Part shown: one piece after another, positions 22,346 through 33,060 of the stretch | How the letters are laid out: each line of letters starts with the position of its first letter | Position numbering within the stretch: the first letter of the stretch is position 1 | Assembly: GCF_000346465.2 (NCBI RefSeq) | Contig: NC_034012.1 | Coordinates: 2,815,134 to 2,879,133 of the forward strand | Origin: Prunus persica | Taxonomy: Eukaryota > Streptophyta > Magnoliopsida > Rosales > Rosaceae | DNA: 64,000 nucleotides | Direction of reading: 5' to 3' | The notes under the pieces: generated by a model | Databases searched by the model: none | The model's input: only the letters and a program-made list of their open reading frames with translations | Told to the model about the DNA's origin: nothing | Program-made: the position numbers and the translations under genes

Positions 22346-24310
22346 TGGTGGGAGAACATGTGACTAAAATAAAGCCTTAAATTAAAAGTTTTTGTTTGCC
22401 AACCATTGTAGCCTTATTTTTCCTTCTTTGGTTGTAGGCAAAAATACAATTCAGTTTGATAGGAAACTGAACCCATGGTATGACTTTTCCATTAAATTGA
22501 AAGAAAACAAATTTAAGACAAGTTAAAAAATCAGGAAAAGTGCTTCTAATGCCAAATTATGTGGCCTCTTCTGAGGTTAGGATTGTATTCTGTCTCTGTG
22601 TGGTTCATGTGTCAATGAGATAAGATTTCTTTCATGCAAAAATAAAAATCTGTAAAGGATTGACAAAGCCATCTGCTAAACTAAGACCACAACAAATTAA
22701 AAATCAAAAGCCAAAAATAATTCATAAGCTGAACACTGAAAAATTTGAAACCAACAAGGGAGTGAGCCGAAAGGGTGGGTTCCACAGGCTGTCCAGGTCA
22801 CTTTCATTTCCTTACAGTGGGTTTGATTTATCTATTTTGGACATTTCATCTAACTTTGTCTCCAAAGCCCCAAAGACTTAGAAAACTAAAAACCCTAAAG
22901 TAAAAATATCAGGCTGGTCTTCCCAGTCAGGCCCACCACCACACTTTCGCTTCTGAGTTTCTTTAGGGCCAGAGTTCAAAACATTCTGTTCTCAGAGAGG
23001 CTTAGTCCCATTCCTCAAGTTGGGCCCACCTTGGGTTAGTCCCCTGACTATCTCTCCAAACTCAGTTCTCAAGCTATTGCATGAGGTAGGTAAAAAGTCC
23101 ATTGTGGAATGGTTAGTAATGGAATCTCTGTTGAAGGTTACCAAAAGCAGTCTTCATTTAGGTGCTGGTGCTTTATTATGTTAACCACGGGAGGCGTTTT
23201 GCACATTTGGTAAGTGCTTTTGCAAAAGCTCTATCTAAACCTCCATTTTGGAGTGTTTGAAAAGCTAAAAGTCATCATTCGTTGAATCTCATTACTCAAA
23301 TAAATAATAACCAGTAAACTATTTTTGGAGTTTTCTTGGTAAGGTAGCTGCTGTTGAAGGGTTTCTATCTTTCTTTCTTTCTTTGGATTTTTTTTTTAAA
23401 ACCGTGTCTTGTTTCCAGTTGATGGGAATCTTCATATTTTAAAGATGATATGATGATGATGAAAGAGTTGGTCATGGTGATGTCCTGATCTTTTTGCCGA
23501 CATTAAAATGGATTTATTAGTGAAATCCTCTTAACGTTATCATGAGGAGCAATAGTGACCAATAGCGCACTAACAAATGCCATTACATTCCATTCAACAC
23601 TAACCAATAAATAAAAAAAATGGGAGAAAAGAAATGGCACTCACCATAACACAAGTGGATCAAAACTGGTTGCTTTTGGAAGCTGAAAGAAGTCTACCCT
23701 TTCCAGGCACAGACAAAGACAATGTGGTGGGTTCCTACGTTGAGAGAGTTGAAGATGAAATGAAACGAAACAATTGGGAAATGGAGTTTCCAACCCTTCA
23801 TTGTCTTCGGCCTTTCTAGTTGGTCTTCTCTAGTTCCTTCAATCTCACGCTCACCCTTCAAAAGAGGTCCCCAAACATATATATTTAATATCAAAACTGT
23901 TGTAGGTTGGGGCTTCTTGCCTCTTTCTACTTTCATTTGTTCGTTTGTGTTTTTTTTTTACCAAGAAGTTTCTAATGTCTATATCTCAAAATAGTAAACC
24001 CTTCAACAACTTGGAAATTAATTAGCAATCTTTAAATGACATAGCCTTGGAAAAAGAGGGTTACCAGATTAATTAGTCTCTTTGATAAGTCACTCTTGAA
24101 TTGGGACTTCATAGAATTGAGTGAGAGAGAAGGGGGGAGAGAGAGAGACATGAAATCACAAGTGGCTTTGTACAGTTGGCTTGCACAACTTGTCTTAGGG
24201 GACCCCTACTAGCAGCCTTTCAGGACCAAATGTGTTGCTTGCAAAGCTCAAAGAGATACACTTTACATGATTAACAAATTTCTTTTGTCAAATACTAGTA
24301 ATTTCGTAAT

Positions 24311-24420
24311 AATTAAATAGGTGAATTAGTAACATTACGTGACAATATTATGTCGATAATTTTATAATTAAATAAGTGAATTAGTAACATCATATGACAA
24401 TATTACGTCGACAATTTCAT
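24311..24420 (+). repeat. Direct doublet, 55-bp period
   Basis: The unit beginning AATTAAATAGGTGAATTAGT and running through GACAATATTATGTCGATAAT occurs twice in tandem with several substitutions (24311-24365, 24366-24420). Confidence 0.85.
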
Positions 24421-25411
24421 GATGATGATGATATGATTGAATTTTTATAGTAGTGCAGAATTAAGTGGGTGGAAACTTTGGTGACGATGTTTGTATCCAA
24501 TATGGAGAAGGTGTTGGGTGGGCAACAGGTTGGGGGAATGAACAGTGTGGATGGCAGAGGTCCACCTGATTTCCTTATCATAGTTTGCTTTTGCCCATTC
24601 AACTGAAGTGGAATTGGGGCATGCACATTTTGGCCAACCTCACACCACAACCCTACAAAATTGTTATTAATGGTGAATTGGCTGCATTTGCTTTCAAGTC
24701 GTGCAAAAATATGCAGAGCACTGGTTTGGTTTGTGTCTTACTTGGAAAACTAGTGGATACCCACATTGGGAACCACAACCACCAAGCGTTTAGCCAACAA
24801 CACTTGTATCATAATCAGAATCTTAATTAGTTTGCATTTCATGTCCAACTGGGTTCAAGTTGGTCCATTTTCAATCACTCGAACCTTGACCTCTCTCCTC
24901 TCACACTCTTTCACCAAAGCAATAATTGAGTACCAAATGTTACATGCTCATGCACCCAAATCTTGTAGTTAGGTGAATATGCTGATCTAGTTTTCCTTGA
25001 GCAATTAGCAATAATTCCTCTTTTTGCCTTTTGACCTGCTGCTTTCTCATCAAGTGTTACGTCTTATTGACTTTGTTAAATAATATCTATTCAAGGCCGA
25101 CATGTTCTAACCCAGTGAAAAAGTGCCTTAACTTGCAAACAAGAGGTCACTATACTAAAAAAAACAATACCTATTTAAGTTTCAACTTTTGGAGTTTTGA
25201 AATTCAATATGTGATTAGAATTTTACTGCATCTGCTAGTCCATATGTGACATAAATTAAATACCCCATCCAAAGTGCGGTTTGTAGTTGCTGTTGGAAAA
25301 GTTCTGCAGGCCACGAATGGTCTTGGCCTAGCTTGGGCTTCAAACTTGAAAATGTCAAAAAACAAAAGCAGAAAAAATGTTGTTAATTGCAAAGATACAA
25401 AAAGGATGAGG

Positions 25412-25484
25412 TGGAGATGCAGGGTATCGAACCCTGTACCTCTCGCATGCAAAGCGAGCGCTCTACCATTTGAGCTACATCCCC
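25412..25484 (-). tRNA. tRNA-Ala (anticodon TGC)
   Basis: On the minus strand, a 73-nt intron-less tRNA: acceptor GGGGATG pairing with CATCTCC plus discriminator A; D-arm TAGCTCAAATGGTAGAGC; anticodon loop CTTTGCA giving TGC; T-arm core GGGTTCGATACCC. Body and arms are near-identical to the tRNA-Ala(AGC) at 4287, with changes at the anticodon, D-loop and T-stem. TTTTT on the minus strand just downstream (25399-25403) is a Pol III terminator. Confidence 0.97.
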
Positions 25485-25786
25485 ATTTGATATGTCATTG
25501 AAAATATATTTTTATATATATATTAATGTGTTAATATTTCGTCCTAGGAATTGGGCCCGGAAATGCAGTGTTTTTCAATGTTTGATAGTAAATGGGCCGG
25601 TCTAGCCCAGAGCGTTTCAAGTTTTGAAAAACCGGTCGACTCGGAAGGGTCCAATCCAAACCAGTTGTGCGGGGGACACTGGATAAGGCAAAAGGCGGAA
25701 AAACCTCATCTTCGTCTTTGGGGATAACACAGAAAGAAAGAACTGAAGCCGAAGAAGAAGAAAAAGAAGAAGAAGGCGGCAAAAGA
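25485..25786. promoter_or_regulatory. Promoter and 5' UTR region of plastid bL34 gene
   Basis: About 300 bases between the tRNA and the bL34c start. The last 70 bases are a GAA-rich leader (GAAGAAGAAGAAAAAGAAGA). No firm TATA box was identified. Confidence 0.4.
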
Positions 25787-26763
25787 ATGGCTTCAATAAC
25801 AGCAATGTCATTGTCACCTTGCCTTTCAAGTAGAGGCATACAGCAAGCCTCCACACCTTCTGCTTCTCTCACATTCCTCACTGGGTCAAGAACCAGCAAG
25901 AGCTCTGTGTCTCTCAACGCTGCCACTCCTCGTTCTTCGTTGCTTCACTGCTCCTTCGTCCCTTCATCCTCTCTCTCTTTCCCTTCCTCGTTTTCAGGTA
26001 ATAAAGTTTGATGCTTGAATTACTTGGTTTCTCTTTTTGCCCAAGATTGTGAATTGATGCAAATTTTGTTGAAATTTGTCTCTTAAGTTCAAATTGTGGG
26101 ATTTTGTGTGGCCTAACTTGTGATGGGTCTTCTTAGTTTATGAATTTGGACAAACATTGGCATTCCTTTGTTTGTTTGAAATTTTGTTGATTTTTGGTTT
26201 GGTCAGGCACTCTAAACTTCATGAAAGTAAGTTTCTTGCTTATGGGCTTAAAATTAGAGCAGTTTTGCTTAGTAAAGCAACATAAGTACTTCAATTGCCA
26301 ATCAAAAGATGCCATGCAGCTTAGTGTGTTAGAGAAAGGAATGGTTAAATGTTTTGGTAGGTTTTTCTAGATGAATATATGAGTACTTTGTTGGTATCTC
26401 AGGATACCAATATTGCATTTGTATGTAGTGATTATAAATGATAATACTATGTCATTTTCCTCCTAGGAATGGCCTTGATCTAAAATTGATTTTTTTCAAC
26501 ATGAAGGTTTATCTCTTGGGTTGGATTTGAGTTCTAGTATTGGGGTTGGAAGAAGAAGAAGCTCTGGCTTAGTGGTGAAGGCTGGGAAGGCTGCTCTGTG
26601 TCTAACCAAGAGAAATAGGTCCCGGAAATCTTTGGCTCGAACTCATGGCTTCCGCAGACGCATGAGAACCACTGGTGGTAGAGCAATGTTGAAGCGCCGA
26701 CGTGCTAAGGGACGGAAGATCCTCTGCACAAAGACCAATCCCAACAGTGGAAAACGTGCCTGA
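25787..26763 (+). CDS. RPL34: Plastid ribosomal protein bL34c
   Basis: Nuclear-encoded large-subunit protein bL34 of the chloroplast ribosome. Two exons: 25787-25997 and 26507-26763, giving 155 residues. The N-terminal 95 or so residues form a Ser/Thr-rich transit peptide (SLSPCLSSRGIQQASTPSAS). The mature domain contains the bL34 signature: LTKRNRSRKSLARTHGFR, then RMRTTGGRAMLKRRRAKGRK, ending NSGKRA. These regions match the short, strongly basic bacterial L34 (about 46 residues), with a short C-terminal extension. In the chloroplast it binds 23S rRNA domains near the exit tunnel. The ATG follows a GAA-rich leader and is the first in frame. Confidence 0.95.
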
Positions 26764-27267
26764 TTGTGTCTTTTTCGCATTCAGTTTATCAGGTAAATGA
26801 AATGAAATGAAATGTAATGATGTCTAATAGCTGGTTCTTGTGAACATTGGCAGAATTTCAAACTTATTTCACATGATATCCCTTCTGTATTGTTTCAATC
26901 AGAAAGGCTTTTGTTTGTCCGAGCCCATTTTGCATATTCACTGTGTCCTGTTAATTCTGTTGTCTGAATTCATTCTTAGTTATGCCAATAAATGTATCAG
27001 AACCCAAATGGAAGGCTCACTCTTAATAGGGGCTCCAAAAACCTGGTGATTGCTTGTAATGCCATATTGTTTTGTTGTTACACTTCACACGTATGTGCAG
27101 ATCTTGTCAAGAGTACATTAGCTAGTACAAGATGGGGCATTTTCACAACCAATTATAGTAATTCTGCATAAATATGAAAAAGGAGAATCTGGTAGCTAGT
27201 CTTGGGTTCGGTCTACAGCTATAAGTGAAGTCGACAAGATTTTATAGTTACATGACATTAAGCATAT
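26764..27267. other. 3' flank of bL34c gene
   Basis: AT-rich 3' UTR and spacer. ATGAAATGAAATGAAATGTAA at about 26797 is a small repeat. No gene. Confidence 0.45.
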
Positions 27268-27483
27268 AATTCAGAAAACCTTGTTGATGGAAAGCTTTCT
27301 GAGAAAGGCCACAAACACCTTCTGGGGCATCGTCATGCCGAGAGGCTTCTCCTGTGGCGGCAATGGCAACAGAAACTGCAGGTTGTGCGGACACAGCCTC
27401 GAGTAGGTCGATTTTGCTATTGGGAGGCAACTCTCTTCATGACCAGAAGTTCCATCCAGACTGTGGTAGTATGGGTAACTGTC
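27268..27483 (-). pseudogene. Papain-like cysteine protease stub
   Basis: A fragment of the nearby protease genes. On the minus strand it reads SYPYYH (compare ENYPYEAE in the intact gene), then, after a frame change, PPNSKIDLLEAVSAQPAVSVA, matching PANSEEDLLKAVSMQPVSIA, then IAATGE. It jumps directly to a PEGVCGL-like C-terminal end, so the segment with the catalytic His and Asn is deleted. No catalytic Cys exon is present. Upstream, CCGAATCGGGAAGGGAGC and ACAGGCACGT (27889-27922) resemble 30240-30273 in the promoter of the intact gene. Confidence 0.85.
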
Positions 27484-28981
27484 ATCAGTGCATTGCTAGG
27501 TGGATCAGTCGGGCCATAATTTTACATATTAGCCTTCTTTATCCTTTGTTTTTCTTAGTTATTTTCAACAAGAAAAAAGCCGTACCTACCAACATATGCG
27601 ACATCATCGTACAAAAAACTGTCATCAAACATTGAATAATGACATGACAATAAGCTAACATACATAATTCACAAAGCCTGGCTGGTCTGGCCCTGGCCCT
27701 AGTCGAATTTTCCTAGTCGCGGTCCCTCCTACTACTTATTCGAGATAATTAAGGACGACTATGCTCTTCTAAGCCGACTTAGCCGAGTGAGCATGATAGG
27801 GCAAAGAAGTCTTAACCTAGAATATGACTTAGATGAGTCAAATCAAACAGCAAATAATAAAACAAAATTACAGTGATGATGTAAGTGGCCGAATCGGGAA
27901 GGGAGCTAAATTACAGGCACGTTCCTTCTAGAAGTTGATATGTTGTCTTGTGGAAAATTAAGAAGTACAACTTGAACATGCAGCCAAGTTCTAACAATTT
28001 GTATGCGAAGAACTCCAAATCCAGGTGGGGTTCAGTATGCATGCCGCCAAGCTTTAATTATTGTCATCTTCATTAATTAATGGGCATCCTCTTGATGTTG
28101 ATGTAATCAGTACAATACCTGCATACTATTTTCCGGAGTTTCAGCCTTAATTTTTGAGATATGACTAAAAACTCTACCAAATTTTTCCAGTCCCCAATCC
28201 TTAATTCGCTACCGTGTTCGTCTAGAATTGGGGGGATTAATTTGGTCATCAAACTTTCACATCGAGCTAGAACAATCCAGTCCTTGATGTGAATTTGATG
28301 TTCAAGAATGCTAAATCGTTGCAGTTGCTGTCTAACTCAGATTTGCAAAACTAGTGGTGGTGCAATGCAAGCTTCCAACGTTCCTTTTATTGCAAATGGT
28401 AGACTCTAAAGGGATGATGATGTGTGTATTTGTGGTTGAGCAAATTTTTGATACCTGCCCTGCCAAATGGGAAAAAACCAGAGAAAAAAGAGACTTTTGA
28501 GGTCGTCGGTCCTGTAATCCATCGTAATTTATGCATAATAAGATTTTGGGCAGTTTGGCGGAATGAATTGGAGGATTTCAATTAGATTGAACTAATATCA
28601 TGACCTTGAAAAGAAAAAAGAAAAAAAAAACTAGTATCATGACTGATGTTTGATGAATTTATAAATATTTGGAGTGGACTTATTACATTATACACCAACT
28701 TTTGAACACCAACTTATGCAGTAGTGTTCTAACAAGGGCTCCAGAGAAACCTGGCGACTAATTGCATGTATTAATTAATGCCATTTCCTTATAATATTAT
28801 TTGCTGTTTAGAATATATCTTGTACATGGGATATTAATTCAAAATTTTATTATATTCATGATGTAGTTGGATATATTTGCTAGCTCCTGCCTTAGCCGAT
28901 ACAGGCATTTTCACAGCCAATCATTAATGATAATACACTCACTTAGATATGGATTCTATAGCCTATATAAATATATATAGA
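27484..28981. other. Spacer between protease stub and intact protease
   Basis: This contains the promoter relic of the stub (27889-27922), a GCTAAATCGTTGCAG-type 3' flank block (28110-28577) that is repeated downstream of the pseudogene, and the 3' UTR region of the intact protease. No open gene. Confidence 0.5.
28110..28577. repeat. Segmental duplication, copy A (3' flank of protease)
   Basis: Shared with 31678-32182 in the same orientation. Landmarks in order: GGAGTTTCAGCC, ATATGACTAAAAACTCT / GACATGACTGAAACTCT, ATCCTTAATTC and ACCGTG, GTCATCA, AGCTAGAACAATCCAGTCCTT, GTGAATTTGATGTTCAA, AAGCTTCCAACGTT, ATTTGTGGTTGAG, AGATTTTGGG. Each copy lies 3' of a cysteine protease unit, so gene and flank were duplicated together. 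Confidence 0.85.
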
Positions 28982-30094
28982 TTATGCAGTCGGATAGTAA
29001 GCGTCCCGAGCAAGGCCACAGAGACCTTCTTGGGGACCAGCATCCCTAAGAATTTTCATATAGCCATTTTCACCCCAGCTCTCACCCCATTGATTCTTGA
29101 GTAACCAATACTTAGTGCCGTCCTCAGTCGTCCCGTACCCAACGACGGTAACAGCATGGTCCAGTGTCGTCCCACAATCTGTGTTCGAGAAGACCCCACT
29201 TCGGTAATGCTTAAACTCCTCCCCGGAAGCATCGATGGCTATTGAGACTGGCTGCATGGACACAGCCTTGAGTAGGTCTTCTTCACTATTGGCAGGCACC
29301 TGTTCATAACCAGTGATCTGGACAGCAGGCTGATTAGCGTTACATGTTCCCTGCTCAGCCTCGTACGGGTAGTTTTCTTCTCTGGCAATTCCTTCGCTTT
29401 GTTGGATGTATTCAAATGTAGTAGGCAAGGAACCACCACCGCAGCCGTAGTTGCCACTGGTACAGTCCAGAAGTTGTTGCTCGGACAGTGAGATCAGATT
29501 CCCAGTTTTGATTTGGTTAATCCCTTCCACTGCTGCCACTACAGAAAATGCCCAGCAACAGCCTACATATAATACAAAAACAAAAACATCAATACTTAGT
29601 AAAGAATATGGATGAGTTAAGAAGGTAATTAATATAAGGAAGGTGGATCTCTTACCACAGGGTCCTTGATCCTTTATGGGGGTGACAGCTCCTTTCTCCC
29701 TCCAGTCGATGCTCGGCAGAACATCAGTCGGGCTGAGGTCTTCGTACCTGAAAGACATGTTTGGGGATGAGGTGAATTCAGTGGCCCTTTTGTATCCAGT
29801 ACGCTGCCGGAGGAATTCTTCATCGCTCAAATCAGAATGTTCATTCAGTCCTAACTTGTAAGTCTTGTTCCCTTCAGTGTTGAACTTCTCCACAAACTGC
29901 ACGTTCTTCTTGAATATGGCGAAACGCCTTTCCTTCTCTGCATTGCTTTCATAAACACGGCCAAACTTTGCCATCCATTGATCATGTTTTGCAGCAAAGG
30001 AAGCTTCGGACAGTGTGCGGGATGTGGCTTGAGATGCCAAAGTCCCCAAGACGATGAATATGGCAATGACCACAAGGTTTTTCTCAAAAGCCAT
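28982..30094 (-). CDS. Papain-like cysteine protease (SAG12/SAG39 group), intact
   Basis: A secreted or vacuolar C1A cysteine protease of the group including SAG12 and SAG39, linked to senescence and proteolysis. Exons: 30094-29656 and 29562-28982; 339 residues. A signal peptide (LVVIAIFIVLGTLASQA) is followed by an I29 inhibitor prodomain (ERRFAIFKKNVQFVEKFN, then GLNEHSDLSDEEF). The mature enzyme starts near [19 protein letters not shown]. The catalytic Cys is in GCCWAFS, His in LDHAVTVVGYG, and Asn in KNQWGESWG; Ser in the usual KNSWG is Gln here. Disulfide cysteines are conserved. The 93-nt intron is a multiple of three with no in-frame stop. A TATA box (minus-strand CTATATAAAC) lies 90-100 nt upstream of the ATG. 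Confidence 0.93.
   Translation of the reverse strand: MAFEKNLVVIAIFIVLGTLASQATSRTLSEASFAAKHDQWMAKFGRVYESNAEKERRFAIFKKNVQFVEKFNTEGNKTYKLGLNEHSDLSDEEFLRQRTGYKRATEFTSSPNMSFRYEDLSPTDVLPSIDWREKGAVTPIKDQGPCGKRSTFLILITFLTHPYSLLSIDVFVFVLYVGCCWAFSVVAAVEGINQIKTGNLISLSEQQLLDCTSGNYGCGGGSLPTTFEYIQQSEGIAREENYPYEAEQGTCNANQPAVQITGYEQVPANSEEDLLKAVSMQPVSIAIDASGEEFKHYRSGVFSNTDCGTTLDHAVTVVGYGTTEDGTKYWLLKNQWGESWGENGYMKILRDAGPQEGLCGLARDAYYPTA
29563..29655 (-). other. In-frame, stop-free intron (exitron-like) next to catalytic Cys
   Basis: Donor GTAAGA and acceptor ATGTAG are normal, and splicing joins CCCTGTG to GCTGTTGC, restoring the conserved CGCCWAFS. If retained, its 93 nt add 31 mostly hydrophobic residues (including LILITFLTHPYSLL and VFVFVLYV) immediately before the catalytic Cys. 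Whether it is ever retained is unknown. Confidence 0.75.
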
Positions 30095-30152
30095 TGTTCG
30101 CAAAGTAATATTGGCTTAGGTTTTAAGTAGTGATATTGGAAAGCTTAGCTAG

Positions 30153-30191
30153 CTGTGAAGAAGCAAGGCATACTAACGTGGGTTTATATAG
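30153..30191 (-). promoter_or_regulatory. Core promoter of intact protease
   Basis: Minus-strand TATA box CTATATAAAC at about 30182-30191 in the context ATCTCCTATATAAA. The leader block (plus-strand TGTGAAGAAGCAAG, 30153-30166) is also found at 34565-34578 in front of the pseudogene. Confidence 0.65.
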
Positions 30192-30386
30192 GAGATGATC
30201 AGCGTGTTTGCATGTGAACACATTGTTCATGTTATTAGACGAATTGGGAAGGCAGCGAAATTTCCAGGCACGTACGTAGCCGGATATTGTTTTGTTTTGT
30301 TTTGCATGTGAACACTGTGTTCAATGTTGACCCTTACAACTATTATATTCTAGATATAAACCCACATACTTTTAAACATTTACTTA

Positions 30387-30952
30387 GAGCATTCACAGTG
30401 GAGGTGTATTTTTGAGGGTGTAAAGTCACTTTTACATTCCCTTTACATCTTCAAGGGGTGTAAATATGTTTTTATTCCAATGAAAAATGATGTAAATTAA
30501 AAAATGTATAATTGATTTGTTTGTCTTAATTCGTTTTTGTGTTAAATTTGTATTTTGTGTTTACCTTATAAAATTAAATTTTTTTTGTATTAGATTAATT
30601 TTATTTTTCAAACAAATAGACTTGAAAATGTTTAAATTCAGAGAAAATAATTTTTTGAAAATTATTGTGAAAATAACTTTTTGAAAATTCAAGCCGTTGG
30701 CTGTTGCAATCTAGCCATTGGGGGGAACATGAAAACCAAAAAATTAGCCCGCATGTGAATTTTTTTCAGCAATTAGTGTAGCCGCGGGTCCCACTTGCAA
30801 GAGATATAAAAAAAGATGTACAATTGTATATAAATTTACATCTCATAGTGGTGATGTAATTATACATTCATTTACAACCCGCATGTGATTCCGATCACAA
30901 TAGGTGTATATTTAACATACATCCAATTATACATCTCCCATTATGGATGCTT
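30387..30952. mobile_element. Tourist-like MITE 1 (TTA target duplication)
   Basis: Left end GAGCATTCACAGTGGAGG; right end, on the other strand, AAGCATCCATAATGGGAG. These are imperfect terminal inverted repeats of about 20 bases. The element is flanked by TTA at 30384-30386 and 30953-30955, the 3-base target site of PIF/Harbinger (Tourist) elements. Length 566 bases, no transposase. It begins about 290 bases upstream of the intact protease ATG. Confidence 0.75.
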
Positions 30953-30955
30953 TTA

Positions 30956-31351
30956 GAGCATCTCCACTCGAGCAGTCAAAAGCCAGGTGGAGTGCTAATC
31001 GGCTAGAAAAGGTGGCTGACTCATATCCACCCGAAGTGCTATATCCGACGTGTAAATAACGTCTTGTGAACCAGCGGCAATTTTGACAATAAGAAATAAA
31101 GGCGTTATTTCAATTATCGAGAGTTTTTTAATGAATGGGCCCTGCCTGTTTTGTATAAAAGTGATGTTTTCAAGCTTCCATATGCTTTTCTCTTACCATT
31201 ATTTCATTGTTTTTCATTTATTCTTTTATAAAATAATAATTTTGTTTAACAGTTTGGGTGGAATAAGAAGTTGTCCATAATGTTAAATTGCCACATAGGC
31301 TGTTAAATACAAATTTGATGTCTTTATTTGACATTTCTCTTGGAGATGCTC
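30956..31351. mobile_element. Tourist-like MITE 2 (TTA target duplication)
   Basis: Left end GAGCATCTCCACTCGAG and right end CTTGGAGATGCTC give terminal inverted repeats GAGCATCTCCA. It is flanked by TTA at 30953-30955 and 31352-31354; the left TTA is also the right TTA of MITE 1. Length 396 bases, no transposase. Confidence 0.82.
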
Positions 31352-31374
31352 TTAAAACTCAAATTTAAACCAAC

Positions 31375-31560
31375 GTGTCTAACTTAATGGGAAATGGCCT
31401 TCACTTATAGACAAGCGGACGTCTCAGGTTTAAATCCCCAGGACATCTTGATTGTGTGTGTGTGTGAGAGAGAGAGAAATCCCCATTCTAAGATAGATTT
31501 GTCCTACCCTAAATTACATATCCAATAAATAATGTACCTATTAAAAAAAATAAAGAAATG
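31375..31560 (+). repeat. SINE-like repeat
   Basis: The A-box-like TGTCTAACTTAATGGG, the phrase GGCCTTCACTTATAGAC, the B-box-like CAGGTTTAAATCCCCAGG and a TGTGTGTGTGTGAGAGAG tract match the layout of the tRNA-like repeat at 19783-19995. It looks like a diverged copy of the same SINE family. Confidence 0.55.
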
Positions 31561-31677
31561 GATTGTAGTTGAGAAAAAATGACTTTAGAGGGGTTAAGCT
31601 AAATTTACTAATTAATTATATTATTTATTGTTAGTTGAGTTTGTGAATTCCCATTCTGGTACTACTAACCGATCCTA

Positions 31678-32182
31678 ACACAATACCAATTGCTGGAGGA
31701 GTTTCAGCCGTAATTTGCGACATGACTGAAACTCTCTCAAGTCTTTCCCAGCAGTCTGCAATATCCTTAATTCTCTACCGTGCTCATATGGAATTGTGGA
31801 TTGATGTTGGTCATCATAAAATTTTGAAAATCGAGCCAGAATAATCCAATCCTTGACGTGAATTTGGTGTTCAAGTAAGGATGCCGTGTAACTCAGGTTT
31901 GCAAGGCTAGCAGTGGGGCAGGAAAGCTTCCAACGTTGCTTTCATTCCAATTTCCAAACGGTATATAGACTTAAAAAGGGATTATGTTGTGTGTATATTT
32001 GTGGTTAAGTAAACTTTTGATGTCTGTCAAAAAGAAGAGACAAAAAAGAGGCTTGATTTGTCATACTTTTCCACTAAGCGAGACCGATGGATTCTTGAGG
32101 TTGTCGTCGTCGATCCTGTAATGCATCAGAGTTAGTGCGTAATGAGATTTTGGGTAGCTTGGCTGGCATAATTGGAGGAATA
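31678..32182. repeat. Segmental duplication, copy B (3' flank of protease pseudogene)
   Basis: Partner of 28110-28577 with the same landmarks in the same order. It lies about 1.2 kb 3' of the pseudogene at 33395, compared with about 0.4 kb for copy A and the intact gene. The extra distance is filled partly by the MITE-like blocks. Confidence 0.85.
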
Positions 32183-32487
32183 ATTGGCGCAAATCATCAT
32201 TCACCCGATGTCTATGGAGGTGGCGTGCTGCTGTTGGATCAATACTCTTTTTTTATTAATTTTTTTTTAGGTCGAATATTTAAATTTATTATCAAGTCTT
32301 TTATTTTTCTAATTCTATTTCAAAATATAAAAATTAAGAAGCCCAGCTGTAAAAAAGTGAATCATTTAATTTTAAAAATGAACACATGACAATATTTGAA
32401 TGAAAGTACTATAAGCTGACGTGGTATATCCGTACTATTGTATAATTTCTCGTATAATTAAAGCAAATTATAATTTATAATTGGCTA

Positions 32488-33060
32488 AGCATGGCCAGTT
32501 TGGAACTGCTTTTAAAGTGCTAATGGCCTATAAAAGTAGTTCCAATTACTTTTTTCAACCATAAAGATAAAGCACTTGAATTTTTACTAAAATTTACATA
32601 TGCTTATAATAAAAATATTTATCATAAGAAGTGCTTCCTAAACGAATATTCTGTATACTTTCTACAAAAGAATTTTTCAAATAAAATTAAGTGAGACTTG
32701 TAAGGTATTGTTTATTTGGAGTGATAAGTGATTTTTAAAAAATTTTGAGAAGCCCAACCCGTTTGGTAAATTATGAGAAAATCACTTATTGTTAAAAATT
32801 GCTGTAAGAGAAAGCTATAAGGGAAAGCAGCTAATGAGGTGCTTTCATTTTCTGATTATGTAGGAATCAGTTTCGAAGAGGCGTTGAGTTTAATGATCAT
32901 GTGGCAATCATTTTCTGATTATGCGTAAAATCAATACCTACAACACTTTTAACAAAAATTTTACCAAACGCCAAGCTGCTTTGTCTCACAACTGATTTCT
33001 CTCACAGCAAATCTGACAGTGATTATTTTCACAGCACAGCAATACCAAACTAGCCCTAAA
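32488..33060. repeat. MITE-like dispersed repeat block(s)
   Basis: Two adjoining AT-rich blocks with short-element vocabulary (GGCCAGTTTGGAACTGC at the left; TAAGGTATTGTTTATTTGG and GCAATACCAAACTAGCCCTA at the ends of the right block, 32700-33060). The right block may be an imperfect inverted-repeat element, but its ends are not clean enough to name a superfamily. Confidence 0.4.

Larger units (their letters stand above)
21436..25411. other. Long gene-free region
   Basis: About 4 kb with no convincing gene. Contents: TBL promoter, an ATT microsatellite (21741-21770), a dispersed-repeat-like block (about 22120-22345), a 55-bp doublet (24311-24420), SINE-like debris near 25085-25150 (GTGCCTTAACTTGCAAACAAG) and the flank of tRNA-Ala(TGC). 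A 61-codon ATG frame at 23634-23819 has no recognised homology and was not called. Confidence 0.45.

Noticed and set aside
23634..23819. 61-codon ATG frame in the 21-25 kb spacer
   Set aside because: No recognised homologue, no promoter or splice signals, length within chance expectation; mentioned only in the spacer entry.
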